NCBI RefSeq assembly: GCF_024172085.1
Contig: NZ_JAMZDZ010000001.1
Coordinates: 3,658,001 to 3,722,000, forward strand
From: Hamadaea flava
Lineage (GTDB): Bacteria > Actinomycetota > Actinomycetes > Mycobacteriales > Micromonosporaceae
Direction of reading: 5' to 3'
Length of the DNA: 64,000 bases
This document shows, in pieces, positions 42,917 to 50,860 of this stretch. The translations under genes were made by a program, and so were the position numbers. Positions within the stretch are counted from its first letter, which is position 1. Every line of letters begins with the position of its first letter. Under the pieces are notes generated by a model that saw only the letters and a list, made by a program, of their open reading frames with translations, ran no database searches and was not told the DNA's origin.

Positions 42917-43918
42917 TCAAGAGCCGCTGCGGGTGAAGTGGTCCCAGCCCCGTGGCCCGACCCAATCCCGGCCGTCGACGCTGACCCCCTCGCCCCGGCT
43001 CACCTTGCCGACGATCAGCCAGCCCGGCGGCAGCGACGCGTGCGACGGGAACGTCGCGGCCAGGGCGTGATCCTCCCCGCCGGCCAGAATCCATTGGTAC
43101 GGGTCGACGCCCAGTGCCCGGGCGGCGTCCCGCAACTGCTGAGGCAGCCCGAACGCGTCCTTCGTCACGTCGATGTGCACCTCGCTGGCCTTCGCGATGT
43201 GCCCGAGATCGGCCAGCAGCCCGTCGGAGACGTCGATCATGCTCGTCGCGCCCGCGATCGCGGCGGCCGGACCGGCCCGATAGTCGACCTCCGGTCGCCG
43301 GTACGCGTCAACGAGGATCTTCGGCGTCCGGAACCCCCGCGACAGGACCGTGTACCCGGCAGCGGCGCAGCCGACCCGCCCCGCCAAGGCCACGACGTCA
43401 CCCGGGCTCGCCCCACTGCGTACCACTGGATCTCGTCCTTGGAGATCGCCGAGTGCCGTGACCACGATCGTGAGCAGCGCGGAGGAGGTCGTGTCCCCAC
43501 CCACCACGCTGGCGCCGACGAGCCCGGCCTCGTCCGCGACGCCCTCGGCGAACTCCTCGGCCCACTGGACCGGCAGGTCGCCCGGCGCGCAGAGGGCCAC
43601 CAGCAGTGCGGTCGGCACCGCGCCCATCGCCGCGACGTCGGCGAGATTCGCGGCGGCGGCCCGGTGCCCCACGTCGGCCGCGTCACACCAGTCCCGGCGG
43701 AAATGCCGGCCCTCGACGAGCGCGTCCGTGCAGGCCACGACGCGGCCGTCCGGCACCGCCACGATCGCGGCGTCGTCTCCCGGGCCGAGCAGACTGATCT
43801 CGCCCTGGGGCAGGCGCGCCGTCATTCGATCGATGAGACCGAACTCTCCTGTGCCGTTTAACCGGACACCGGAAGAAACACGTCTGTCACGTGCGGTAGC
43901 TTCAACGTCGTGGTCCAC
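42917..43918 (-). CDS. thiL: Thiamine-monophosphate kinase
   Basis: ThiL makes thiamine diphosphate. The protein has GEFGLIDRMTARLP, GPGDDAAIVAVPDGR, TDALVEGRHF, ANLADVAAMGA, GASVVGGDTTSS and IDVSDGLLADLGH. The conserved GEFGLIDR lies upstream of the first ATG (43828), so I extend to the GTG at 43918 (333 residues), with AGGA 9 nt upstream. That start overlaps the first codons of the divergent Lrp-domain gene by 9 bp. Start confidence is lower than gene confidence. Confidence 0.9.
   Translation of the reverse strand: MDHDVEATARDRRVSSGVRLNGTGEFGLIDRMTARLPQGEISLLGPGDDAAIVAVPDGRVVACTDALVEGRHFRRDWCDAADVGHRAAAANLADVAAMGAVPTALLVALCAPGDLPVQWAEEFAEGVADEAGLVGASVVGGDTTSSALLTIVVTALGDLQGRDPVVRSGASPGDVVALAGRVGCAAAGYTVLSRGFRTPKILVDAYRRPEVDYRAGPAAAIAGATSMIDVSDGLLADLGHIAKASEVHIDVTKDAFGLPQQLRDAARALGVDPYQWILAGGEDHALAATFPSHASLPPGWLIVGKVSRGEGVSVDGRDWVGPRGWDHFTRSGS
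43897..43902 (+). promoter_or_regulatory. -10 element (TAGCTT) for the Lrp-domain gene
   Basis: TAGCTT, then 7 nt, then GTG at 43910. The promoter is inside the 5' part of the divergent thiL coding sequence. Confidence 0.55.
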
Positions 43919-44143
43919 GCCTACATCCTGATTCAGACCGAGGTCGGTCGGGCTCGCGACGTGGCCGCCGAGATCGAGAAGATTTCGGGTGTGGTCCGCG
44001 TCGACGCGGTCACCGGTCCGTACGACGTCGTCGTGCTCACCGAAAGCCCCAACGTCGACGAACTCGGCCGGTTGATTATCAGTAAAGTGCAGGCCGTGCC
44101 CGGCATCACCCGTACCCTGACCTGCTCGGTGGTCAAGCTTTGA
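43910..44143 (+). CDS. Stand-alone Lrp/AsnC ligand-binding (RAM) domain protein
   Basis: The 77-residue protein consists only of the AsnC_trans_reg fold (AYILIQTEVGRARDVAAEIEK start, then GPYDVVVLTE and GITRTLTCSV). It lacks a helix-turn-helix, so it cannot bind DNA itself and would sense amino acids or modulate full-length Lrp proteins. Such single-domain proteins next to thiL and DUF3515 are conserved in actinobacteria. Its stop overlaps the TTG of the next gene. Confidence 0.92.
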   Translation: MVHAYILIQTEVGRARDVAAEIEKISGVVRVDAVTGPYDVVVLTESPNVDELGRLIISKVQAVPGITRTLTCSVVKL

Positions 44144-44709
44144 GCCCACGCCTCCTCGCGGCCCTCGTCGCCGTGCCGGCAGCGCTGCTGACCGGCGCGG
44201 TCGTGTTCGCCATGGGCATGCCCGGCAACACTTCCGAACAGCCCAACGCGACGGCGACCGGTCCGGTGACCGTCGCCGACCGGCAACTGGGCGAACGAGC
44301 CACCGTCGTCTGCCGCGCGCTGGTCGCCAAGCTGCCCGATCGCGTACGCACCGCCGCCCGCCGCCCCGTCACCGCCGGGTCGGAGCAGAACGCGGCGTAC
44401 GGCGATCCCGCGCTCGTCGTGTCGTGCGGCGTGCCGGCGCCGAGCTTCCCCAGCACCGACGACGTCTGGCTGCTCAACGGAGTCTGCTGGCACGCCACCG
44501 AGAACTCCGGTTCGACCGTCTGGCAGACCGTCGATCGGGAGATCCCGGTGCAGGTCAGCGTCCCCGGGGCGAAGGACGGCTCGTCGCAGTGGGTGATCGG
44601 GCTGACCACCGCCATCGGGTCCACCGTACCGAGCGCCTCGACCACGCCCAGTGGGTGTACCACCGTGGCTGTGCCGACGGCGTCGATCTCGGCCGCCGCC
44701 GGGTCCTGA
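44140..44709 (+). CDS. DUF3515 membrane-anchored protein
   Basis: The 189-residue protein has an N-terminal membrane helix (LLAALVAVPAALLTGAVVFA), an ectodomain with four conserved Cys (VVCRAL, VVSCGVP, GVCWHA and SGCTTVA) and DDVWLLNGVCW, the DUF3515 landmark. Function unknown; conserved beside thiL and ddl (Rv2980 type). TTG start overlaps the preceding stop (TTGA). A palindromic element begins 38 bp after it. Confidence 0.88.
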   Translation: MSPRLLAALVAVPAALLTGAVVFAMGMPGNTSEQPNATATGPVTVADRQLGERATVVCRALVAKLPDRVRTAARRPVTAGSEQNAAYGDPALVVSCGVPAPSFPSTDDVWLLNGVCWHATENSGSTVWQTVDREIPVQVSVPGAKDGSSQWVIGLTTAIGSTVPSASTTPSGCTTVAVPTASISAAAGS

Positions 44710-44747
44710 CCGCCCGCCGCTGCTGCGGACCGCGCATTCCCTCGTTT

Positions 44748-44812
44748 GCGGCAGATCAGGGATATGCCTGGGATCTTGGGCCAAGATTCGCGGCATATCC
44801 GTGATCTGCCGC
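44748..44812. repeat. Interspersed palindromic repeat, type 1, copy E
   Basis: Outer arms GCGGCAGATCAGGGATATGCC and its partner (20 of 21 match). A nested inner palindrome GATCTTGG-GCCAAGATTC fills the loop, so both conserved motifs of the family are seen on both strands. It lies 38 bp past DUF3515 and 55 bp before the ddl promoter hexamer. Confidence 0.92.
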
Positions 44813-44867
44813 TGATCATGGCGTGCCCGCTGCCCAGAGTCGAGCTGATCATCCAGAGAAGAGCAGG

Positions 44868-44873
44868 TAGGGT
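44868..44873 (+). promoter_or_regulatory. -10 element (TAGGGT) for ddl
   Basis: TAGGGT, 7 nt, then GTG at 44881. No ribosome site is present. It indicates ddl is transcribed separately from the DUF3515 gene, with palindrome E between. Confidence 0.55.
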
Positions 44874-44880
44874 CAGCGGC

Positions 44881-46020
44881 GTGAGTGAGACGCCCCGGAA
44901 GACCCGGGTCGCCGTGATCTTCGGCGGCCGTAGCACCGAGCACGCCATCTCCGCCGTCAGCGCGGGCAGCATCCTGGCCGCACTTGATCCGGCGGAGTAC
45001 GAGGTGGTGCCGATCGGCATCACCCGCGAAGGGCGCTGGGTCCTCACCTCGGGCGACCCGTCGCAGCTGTCCATCGCGGCGGCGGACGGTCGGGCGCGGC
45101 TGCCCGAGATCACCGCCGAATCCGGCGACCAGATCATCCTGCCCGGCGACCCGACCGGCTCCGACCTCGTCATGGCCTCCCGGGGAGAACTGACCACGTT
45201 GGAGCCCAGCCACGGCTCGACCGCGCTGGCCGACATCGACGTGGTCTTCCCGGCGCTGCACGGGGCGTACGGGGAGGACGGGACGATCCAGGGCCTGCTG
45301 GAGATGGCCGGGATCCCCTACGTGGGCGCGAACGTCTTCGCGTCGGCGGCGGCGATGGACAAGGAGTTCACCAAGAAGCTCGCCCTGGTCGACGGCATCC
45401 CGGTCGGCCCGTACGCCGTCCTCCGCGCCGGTCAGTCGCTGACCGAACAGGACAAGGAACGGCTGGGACTGCCCGTCTTCGTCAAGCCGTCGCGAGCCGG
45501 GTCCAGCTTCGGCATCACCCGGGTCAACGACTGGGCCGACCTCGACGCCGCGATCGCCACCGCGCGCGCCATCGACCCCAAGGTCCTCGTCGAAGCCGCG
45601 ATCTTCGGCCGCGAGATCGAATGCGGTGTGCTGGAAGGCGAGTTCGGCGGGGCGCCGGAGGCGTCGACGCTGGCCGAGGTGCACGTCAGCCAGGACCATG
45701 TCTTCTACGACTTCGAGGCGAAGTACCTCGAGGACGCGACGACCTTCGACATCCCCGCCGACCTGCCGCCGCACGTGACGGCCCGCATCCAGGACCTCGC
45801 GAGGCGCACGTTCAGCGCGCTCGACTGCGCCGGTCTGGCTCGGGTGGACTTCTTCGTGGCGAACGACGGCGAGGTCTACCTCAACGAGATCAACACCATG
45901 CCCGGGTTCACGCCGACGAGCATGTTCCCCCGGATGTGGGCGGCCAGCGGAGTGGACTACCCCAAGCTGGTCACGCGGTTGGTGCGTACCGCCCTGCGCC
46001 GGGGCACCGGCCTGCACTGA
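44881..46020 (+). CDS. ddl: D-alanine--D-alanine ligase
   Basis: Ddl makes the D-Ala-D-Ala dipeptide of peptidoglycan. The 379-residue protein has [30 protein letters not shown]-grasp [13 protein letters not shown] and the catalytic [19 protein letters not shown] at 44881 is set by the leaderless -10; the frame upstream runs through the palindrome. Convergent with the following minus-strand gene. Confidence 0.96.
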   Translation: MSETPRKTRVAVIFGGRSTEHAISAVSAGSILAALDPAEYEVVPIGITREGRWVLTSGDPSQLSIAAADGRARLPEITAESGDQIILPGDPTGSDLVMASRGELTTLEPSHGSTALADIDVVFPALHGAYGEDGTIQGLLEMAGIPYVGANVFASAAAMDKEFTKKLALVDGIPVGPYAVLRAGQSLTEQDKERLGLPVFVKPSRAGSSFGITRVNDWADLDAAIATARAIDPKVLVEAAIFGREIECGVLEGEFGGAPEASTLAEVHVSQDHVFYDFEAKYLEDATTFDIPADLPPHVTARIQDLARRTFSALDCAGLARVDFFVANDGEVYLNEINTMPGFTPTSMFPRMWAASGVDYPKLVTRLVRTALRRGTGLH

Positions 46021-46048
46021 GCGGCTCGTTGATCATCGTCTCGTGGGA

Positions 46049-46112
46049 TCGATCAGGGACTCGTGGACACGACACGCCGGTCGATCATGACCGATAGTTC
46101 ATGATCACGCGC
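46049..46112. repeat. Interspersed repeat, type 2, copy H
   Basis: Collinear with 28791-28852: GATCA, GGACACGACAC, CCGGT, GATCA and GTTCATGATC recur in order. It contains GGTC-GATCAT-GACC as a small palindrome. It starts 28 bp after the ddl stop and runs directly into a 19-bp tandem array. Confidence 0.8.
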
Positions 46113-46190
46113 GAAGACCCCGGTCACACGCGAAGACCCCGGTCACGCGCGAAGACCCCAGTCACGCGCGAAGACCCCGGTCACGCGGAC
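46106..46190. repeat. 19-bp tandem repeat array (four full units)
   Basis: CACGCGCGAAGACCCCGGT is repeated four times (units start at 46106, 46125, 46144 and 46163; units 2 and 3 each carry one or two changes), then a partial fifth unit. The end of the array lies inside the 3' end of the following gene and supplies its stop codon. Confidence 0.92.
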
Positions 46191-47284
46191 AACGCCGAGG
46201 TGAAGTCGGCCAGCAGGTCGTCGGTGTCCTCGATGCCGCAGGACAGCCGGACGAATCCGGGCGCGGTCCGGTCGCCCCACTGTTCCCGCCGGTCGGCGGT
46301 CGTGTGGAGGCCGCCGAAGCTGGTCGCGGCGGTCACCAGTGTCGACGCCCGGAGGAAGTCGGCGACGGCGGCGGCTGAGGGCAGGGTGAAGCCGATGATG
46401 CCGGGGATTCGGCGCATCTGCCGCGTCGCGACGGCGTACGAGGGGTCGGTGGGCAGGCCGGGCCAGCGCACGCCGGTCACCGCCGGATGTTCGCGGAGGA
46501 ACGTCGCCAGCGCACGGGCGTTCGCGGTCTGCTGCCGCAACCGCAGGTCGAGTGTGGACAGCGAGCGCCGGGCCAGCCAGGCGTCGAACGGGCTCGGAAT
46601 CGCGCCGCCGAGCGTACGCCAGGAGGCCATGGCCTCGTAGAGCGCCGCCGAGCGCGTCGAGACATAGCCCAGCAGCAGGTCGGAGTGCCCGCTGAGGGCC
46701 TTGGTCCCGGAGGCGACCGAGATGTCCGCGCCCAGGTCCAGTGGGCGCTGGCCCAATGGCGTCGCGGCGGTGTTGTCGACCGCGACGAGCGTGCCGGCCG
46801 CGTGCGCCGCCGCGCTGACCTCGGCGATGTCGACGACGTCCAGCGACGGGTTCGCGGGCGATTCCAGCAGCACGAGGCGTACGCCGTCGAAGGACGGATA
46901 GGGCCCGGCGGTGGGCGCCTCGACCACGCTGATCCCGGACGATGTGAGGAACGACGACGCGAACGTACGCACGTTGTAGTACCCGTCGGCGGGCAGCATC
47001 ACGGTGTCGCCGGGACGCAGGACCGTCATGAGCACGGCTGAGACGGCTGCCTGGCCGCTGGGGAAGGCGAGGGTGTCCCCACCTTCCAGATCGGCGATCG
47101 CGGCCTCCAGTACGCGTCTGGTCGGGTTGTCGCCCCGCCCGTAGCCGTCGACGCCGGGTTCGTACCCGTCTGGGGGCAGTGCGTACGGGGCGGCGAAGAC
47201 CGGCCCCGGCTGCAGCGGGTCGCCGGGCGACAGCGCCGGTACGCCGGCGTGGACGCAGCGGGTGGAGTCGCCGAGTGTGCTCAT
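46181..47284 (-). CDS. Cys/Met-metabolism PLP enzyme (cystathionine gamma-lyase/synthase-like)
   Basis: The 367-residue protein has the family pattern: YGRGDNPTRRVLEAAIADLEGG, FPSGQAAVSAVL, VDNTAATPLGQRPLDLGADI and the PLP Lys in SGTKALSGHSDLLLG, then RRSLSTLDLR. It acts in transsulfuration or methionine catabolism; the exact reaction cannot be told from sequence alone. TAGTCT ends 6 nt before the ATG. The TGA stop is contributed by a unit of the 19-bp repeat array. Confidence 0.9.
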   Translation of the reverse strand: MSTLGDSTRCVHAGVPALSPGDPLQPGPVFAAPYALPPDGYEPGVDGYGRGDNPTRRVLEAAIADLEGGDTLAFPSGQAAVSAVLMTVLRPGDTVMLPADGYYNVRTFASSFLTSSGISVVEAPTAGPYPSFDGVRLVLLESPANPSLDVVDIAEVSAAAHAAGTLVAVDNTAATPLGQRPLDLGADISVASGTKALSGHSDLLLGYVSTRSAALYEAMASWRTLGGAIPSPFDAWLARRSLSTLDLRLRQQTANARALATFLREHPAVTGVRWPGLPTDPSYAVATRQMRRIPGIIGFTLPSAAAVADFLRASTLVTAATSFGGLHTTADRREQWGDRTAPGFVRLSCGIEDTDDLLADFTSALSA

Positions 47285-47290
47285 GGCGCG

Positions 47291-47296
47291 AGACTA
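47291..47296 (-). promoter_or_regulatory. -10 element (TAGTCT) for the Cys/Met enzyme
   Basis: TAGTCT on the minus strand, 6 nt before the ATG. It lies in the 113-bp gap downstream of gpsA. Confidence 0.5.
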
Positions 47297-47397
47297 ACGC
47301 CCCTGACCCCGCCTGAGACCCGCCGCCAGGGTGATCTTGAACAGAAAACGTCGCCCCAGCGACGGCGACCATTCAAGGTCCCCAGGACCACGCAGAG

Positions 47398-48387
47398 CTA
47401 CTCCGCCTTGACCTCACGAGTCATCAGCGACCGGACGGCCACCCGCGGATCGAGTCCTTCGTGGCAGACCCGCTCGACCTGTTCGGTGATCGGCATCTCG
47501 ACTCCGTGAGCGCGGGCGAGGTCCCGGATGGACAGGCAGCTCTTCACGCCTTCCACGGTGTACTTGGCCGCCTCTTGGGCCTGTTCCAGGGTCATGCCCC
47601 GGCCGAGGTACTCGCCGAAGGTGTGGTTGCGCGACAACGGGGACGAACACGTCGCCACCAGGTCGCCCAGCCCGGCCAGGCCGGAGAAGGTGAGCGGGTC
47701 CGCGCCGAGCGCGACGCCGAGGCGGGCGGTCTCGGCCAGTCCCCGGGTGATGAGGGAGGCGCGGGTGTTGTCGCCCATGCCCATCGCCTGCGCCATCCCG
47801 TACGCCAATGCGATGACGTTCTTGACGGCCCCGCCGAGTTCGCAGCCGACCACGTCGTCGTTGGTGTAGGGCCGGAAGTAGGGCGTGAAGACGGCCTTCT
47901 GCACGCGGGCGGCCCGGTCGATGTCCTCGCAGGCGACGACGGTGGCGGTCGGCTGCTCGGCGGCGATCTCGGGGGCGAGGTTGGGCCCGGTGACGACCGC
48001 GACCCGGTCCGGCTTGACCCCGGTGACCTCGACGATGACCTGGCTCATCCGCAGGGTCGTGCCGAGTTCGACGCCCTTCATCAGCGAGACGACCGTCGAA
48101 TCGGTGTCCAGGTGCGGCCCGACCGAGCCCAGCACCGACCGCAACGTCTGGGACGGCACCGACAGGACCACTAGCTCGGCGTCCCGCAACGCCTCGAAGA
48201 CGTCGGTGGTGGCCGTTACCCGGGAGCCGATCTGGCCCTCCATGTAGCCCGGATTCATGCCGGTGGCGGCGATCGCCGAGACGACGGAGGACCGGCGGGC
48301 CCACAGGACCACGTCGTTCCCGGCGTCGTTCAGGACCTTGGCGAAGGTGGTGCCCCAGGATCCGGCACCGAGGACGGCGGCTCTCAC
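47398..48387 (-). CDS. gpsA: Glycerol-3-phosphate dehydrogenase [NAD(P)+]
   Basis: GpsA supplies sn-glycerol-3-phosphate for lipids. The 329-residue protein starts [19 protein letters not shown] (Rossmann GxGxxG), has the catalytic Lys in [18 protein letters not shown], and [22 protein letters not shown] overlaps the plsC stop (GTGA). Together plsC-gpsA form a phospholipid unit. The following 113 bp show only a weak hairpin near 47350. Confidence 0.96.
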   Translation of the reverse strand: MRAAVLGAGSWGTTFAKVLNDAGNDVVLWARRSSVVSAIAATGMNPGYMEGQIGSRVTATTDVFEALRDAELVVLSVPSQTLRSVLGSVGPHLDTDSTVVSLMKGVELGTTLRMSQVIVEVTGVKPDRVAVVTGPNLAPEIAAEQPTATVVACEDIDRAARVQKAVFTPYFRPYTNDDVVGCELGGAVKNVIALAYGMAQAMGMGDNTRASLITRGLAETARLGVALGADPLTFSGLAGLGDLVATCSSPLSRNHTFGEYLGRGMTLEQAQEAAKYTVEGVKSCLSIRDLARAHGVEMPITEQVERVCHEGLDPRVAVRSLMTREVKAE

Positions 48388-49091
48388 GCCTGCCCCTTTC
48401 CAGCGCGAGAAGGGATGTAGATGGGCGGCGGCGTCTCGCCCCGCATCTCGCCGACCAGCTCGCGGATGCGGTTCATGATCTCGTCGGTCATCTCGTCCAG
48501 CACCACCCGGGTGGGTTCGGCGTCGGCCCACTCGCTCAGATCGACCGGTGGACCGGCCCAGACCGACACCGGCACGCGGCCCAGCCGGAACTTCTTCGTC
48601 CGGGGATCGAAGAGCTGCTGCGCGCCGTCCTGTGCCACCGGGATGACCGGCACGCCGGTGGCCAGCGCCAGCCGGGCCACGCCGGTCTTGCCCTTCATCG
48701 GCCAGAGGTCGGGCTCGCGGGTCGTCGTGCCCTCGGGGTAGATCACCACGCAGTCGCCCGCATGCACGGCCGAGATCGCCGCGTCGAGCGCCTTGCCGGC
48801 GTCGACCGTGCCGCGGAACACCGGGATCTGGCGGCACCAGTGGAGGATCTTGCCGGCCACCGGGATGCGGAACACGCTCTCCTTGGCGAGGAACTCCGGC
48901 CAGCGTCCGCTGTCGTAGACGTAGTGGGCGGCGGTGAACGGGTCGGCGTGCGAGACGTGGTTGAACGCGAGGATGACCCCGCCGGTCGCCGGGATGTGCT
49001 CGAACCCGCGCCAGTCTCGCCGGGTCAGCGCCGTCATGAGGGGCTTAACCAAGATCACCGCGAATCGCGGCCAGAATCCCAGTTTGCGCAC
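48384..49091 (-). CDS. plsC: 1-acyl-sn-glycerol-3-phosphate acyltransferase (PlsC)
   Basis: The 235-residue protein has the acyltransferase boxes NHVSHADPF (HxxxxD), [30 protein letters not shown] and [13 protein letters not shown]. It makes phosphatidic acid and is coupled to gpsA downstream. GTG start with GGCGGAGGC upstream. Several actinobacterial PlsC paralogues exist, so its acyl preference is unknown. Confidence 0.94.
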   Translation of the reverse strand: MRKLGFWPRFAVILVKPLMTALTRRDWRGFEHIPATGGVILAFNHVSHADPFTAAHYVYDSGRWPEFLAKESVFRIPVAGKILHWCRQIPVFRGTVDAGKALDAAISAVHAGDCVVIYPEGTTTREPDLWPMKGKTGVARLALATGVPVIPVAQDGAQQLFDPRTKKFRLGRVPVSVWAGPPVDLSEWADAEPTRVVLDEMTDEIMNRIRELVGEMRGETPPPIYIPSRAGKGQA

Positions 49092-49167
49092 GCCTCCGCC
49101 TTTCCCGCACCCGTCGAGGAGTCATCATGCCTGCCCGACCGGGGCGGCGGCCAGTCAGACTGGCAAG

Positions 49168-49755
49168 ATGCTGCCGGTGGGATGGTCGCTGCTCGTGCCG
49201 CTCAAGGCACTGCCGCGGGCGAAGACCAGGCTGCGCGGCGCGCTCGCCGGGGTGGGTCACGAACGACTCGTCGTGGCTCTCGCTCTTTCGACGGTACGCG
49301 CAGCGCAGCGCGCTGAAGGCGTAGCGGAGGTCGTCGTGGTGACCGGGGATGAGCGGCTCCGCCGCGAGCTGACGCCGTTGGGCGTACGGTTCGCCGACGA
49401 CGCCGGGTCGCTCAACGATTCCCTCGTGGCGGCGGCCGAGGCCCGAGCCGGTCTGCCCGTCGCCGCCTTGACCGGGGACGTCCCGGCGCTGCGCCCGGTC
49501 GAATTGGCGGAGGCGTTGGCGCTGGCCGAGGTCCGGTCGTTCGTCCCGGACCTGCCCGGCGACGGCACCGTCCTGCTCGCCGCCCCCGCCGGTGCGACGC
49601 TGCGCCCCTTGTTCGGCCCCGATTCGGCGGCCGCGCACGCCCGCTCCGGGGCCAACCGGCTCGACGGGCTGTGGCCGACCCTTCGCCGCGACGTGGACAC
49701 CCCGGCCGATCTGGCAGATGCCGTAGACCTGGGTTGGATCCCCGATCTCTCCTAG
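49168..49755 (+). CDS. cofC: Phosphoenolpyruvate/2-phospho-L-lactate guanylyltransferase CofC (FbiD)
   Basis: CofC starts F420 side-chain synthesis by linking GMP to PEP or phospholactate. The 195-residue protein begins MLPVGWSLLVPLKALPRAKTRL, has VVVTGDERLR, DAGSLNDSL and ALTGDVPALRP, and ends RRDVDTPADLADAVDLG. It sits as in M. tuberculosis (Rv2983) beside ppk and gpsA. ATG at 49168 is chosen; CAGACT 6 nt upstream is a weak leaderless -10. Confidence 0.9.
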   Translation: MLPVGWSLLVPLKALPRAKTRLRGALAGVGHERLVVALALSTVRAAQRAEGVAEVVVVTGDERLRRELTPLGVRFADDAGSLNDSLVAAAEARAGLPVAALTGDVPALRPVELAEALALAEVRSFVPDLPGDGTVLLAAPAGATLRPLFGPDSAAAHARSGANRLDGLWPTLRRDVDTPADLADAVDLGWIPDLS

Positions 49756-49758
49756 GCT
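49753..49758 (+). promoter_or_regulatory. -10 element (TAGGCT) for CHAD gene, built on the cofC stop codon
   Basis: The cofC stop TAG is the first half of TAGGCT; 6 nt later comes the CHAD ATG. Confidence 0.55.
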
Positions 49759-49764
49759 TGAGGC

Positions 49765-50598
49765 ATGCCACGCTCGGCCGCTGCGGTCCTGCGACGGGCT
49801 GCCGACGGCTGCGCCGACCGGCTGCTCGCCGCGCAACCGGTGATCCGCGCGGACAGCCTGATGCCGGACGGCGACACCCCGGTGCATTACGCACGAGTGG
49901 CCTGCCGCCGGCTGCGTTCCGATGTGCGTACCTTCCGGAGACTGCTGGACGAGCCGTGGACCCGGCGCGTGCGGGCGAATCTGAAGTGGCTCGCGGAGCT
50001 GCTGGGGGCCGCCCGCGACGCGGAGGTCTTACGGGCTCGGCTTCGCGAGACCGCGTCGCCGGGGAGCCACTGGGGCGAGCTGCCAGGAGGGCGGCCGGCC
50101 CTGGCCGTGGGCGCGTTCGACGAGGCGCTCCGGGAGCGGGCGGTGAGCGCCCGCGCGGACCTGTTGGTGGCGTTGGACAGCGCGCGTTTCCCCCTGCTGG
50201 TGGCGATGCTGGGCGAGCCCGGGTTCCGGGGCCGCGCCCGGCGACGCGCCGCCGACGTCCTGCCCGCACTGGCGGACGTCCAGGTGCGGAAGTACGAGGA
50301 CGCCGTGGCCGACCTGACCGACGAGGCGCCGGACGAGCAGTGGCACGAGGTCCGCATCCTGGCCAAGCGCGCCCGGTACGCCGTGGACCTGGCCGGTCGC
50401 CGCCGGGAGGCGAAGCAGCTGGCCAAGGTGCAGAGCCTGCTCGGCGAGCACCAGGACGCCGTGGTGGCCGCCGAGGCGTGGCGCGAGCTGAGCCCGGCCG
50501 ACCCGGTGACCGCCCTGCGCCTGATCGAACGGGAACGCGCCGCCGCCGAACGGGCGCGGGCGGCCTTCCTCGCCACGCCGTCGATCCCCGGTCGGTAG
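49765..50598 (+). CDS. CHAD domain protein
   Basis: The 277-residue protein is one all-helical CHAD domain. Basic, His-containing helices VHYARVACRRLRSDVRTFRR and HEVRILAKRARYAVDLAG form the expected anion-binding channel. CHAD domains bind inorganic polyphosphate, and this gene lies directly upstream of a small OB protein and ppk1, which fits a polyphosphate role. No CYTH domain is fused. Confidence 0.92.
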   Translation: MPRSAAAVLRRAADGCADRLLAAQPVIRADSLMPDGDTPVHYARVACRRLRSDVRTFRRLLDEPWTRRVRANLKWLAELLGAARDAEVLRARLRETASPGSHWGELPGGRPALAVGAFDEALRERAVSARADLLVALDSARFPLLVAMLGEPGFRGRARRRAADVLPALADVQVRKYEDAVADLTDEAPDEQWHEVRILAKRARYAVDLAGRRREAKQLAKVQSLLGEHQDAVVAAEAWRELSPADPVTALRLIERERAAAERARAAFLATPSIPGR

Positions 50599-50601
50599 GC
50601 T
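50596..50601 (+). promoter_or_regulatory. -10 element (TAGGCT) for the small OB gene, built on the CHAD stop codon
   Basis: As at 49753, the preceding gene's TAG stop starts the hexamer TAGGCT, and the ATG comes 6 nt later. Confidence 0.55.
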
Positions 50602-50607
50602 GACCCC

Positions 50608-50805
50608 ATGCAGGGCACCGTTTCGGAGTTCGATCCGCAGACCCGTGCCGGAGCGGTGCTGCTCGACGACGGCACCGAGGTCCGGTTCTCACCGGCCGCG
50701 TTCGCCGCGGGCGGGCTGCGGCTGCTGCGCCTCGGGCAGCGGCTCCGGCTGGAGCGCGACGAAGTCGGCGAGGTCGTGCGCGTGACGTTACCCACGCTGC
50801 CCTGA
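50608..50805 (+). CDS. Small cold-shock-like OB-fold protein
   Basis: The 65-residue protein reads MQGTVSEFDPQTRAGAVLLD, DDGTEVRFSPAAF and LGQRLRLERDEVGEV. The layout follows cold-shock domains (GTVxxFDxxxGxGxI, DG, FS, GQ), but the aromatic RNP residues that bind nucleic acid are mostly replaced. It may bind something other than single-stranded RNA. Conserved between CHAD and ppk in relatives is plausible but unchecked. Confidence 0.75.
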   Translation: MQGTVSEFDPQTRAGAVLLDDGTEVRFSPAAFAAGGLRLLRLGQRLRLERDEVGEVVRVTLPTLP

Positions 50806-50820
50806 GCCGAGTTGTGGGAA

Positions 50821-50842
50821 GTTCACCTTCGCGTCACCTGGG
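50821..50842 (+). promoter_or_regulatory. Candidate PHO box (PhoP direct repeats) before ppk1
   Basis: Two adjacent 11-nt units, GTTCACCTTCG and CGTCACCTGGG, match the direct-repeat GTTCACC-type PHO boxes known from Streptomyces. They overlap the expected -35 region; AAGAAT (50849-50854) would be the -10, 6 nt before the ppk GTG. Confidence 0.6.
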
Positions 50843-50860
50843 CCTGGCAAGAATGAGTAG

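Noticed and set aside
44746-44880. N-terminal extension of Ddl through palindrome E
   Set aside because: The translated palindrome has no Ddl similarity, and the TAGGGT hexamer and conserved N-terminus support the GTG at 44881.
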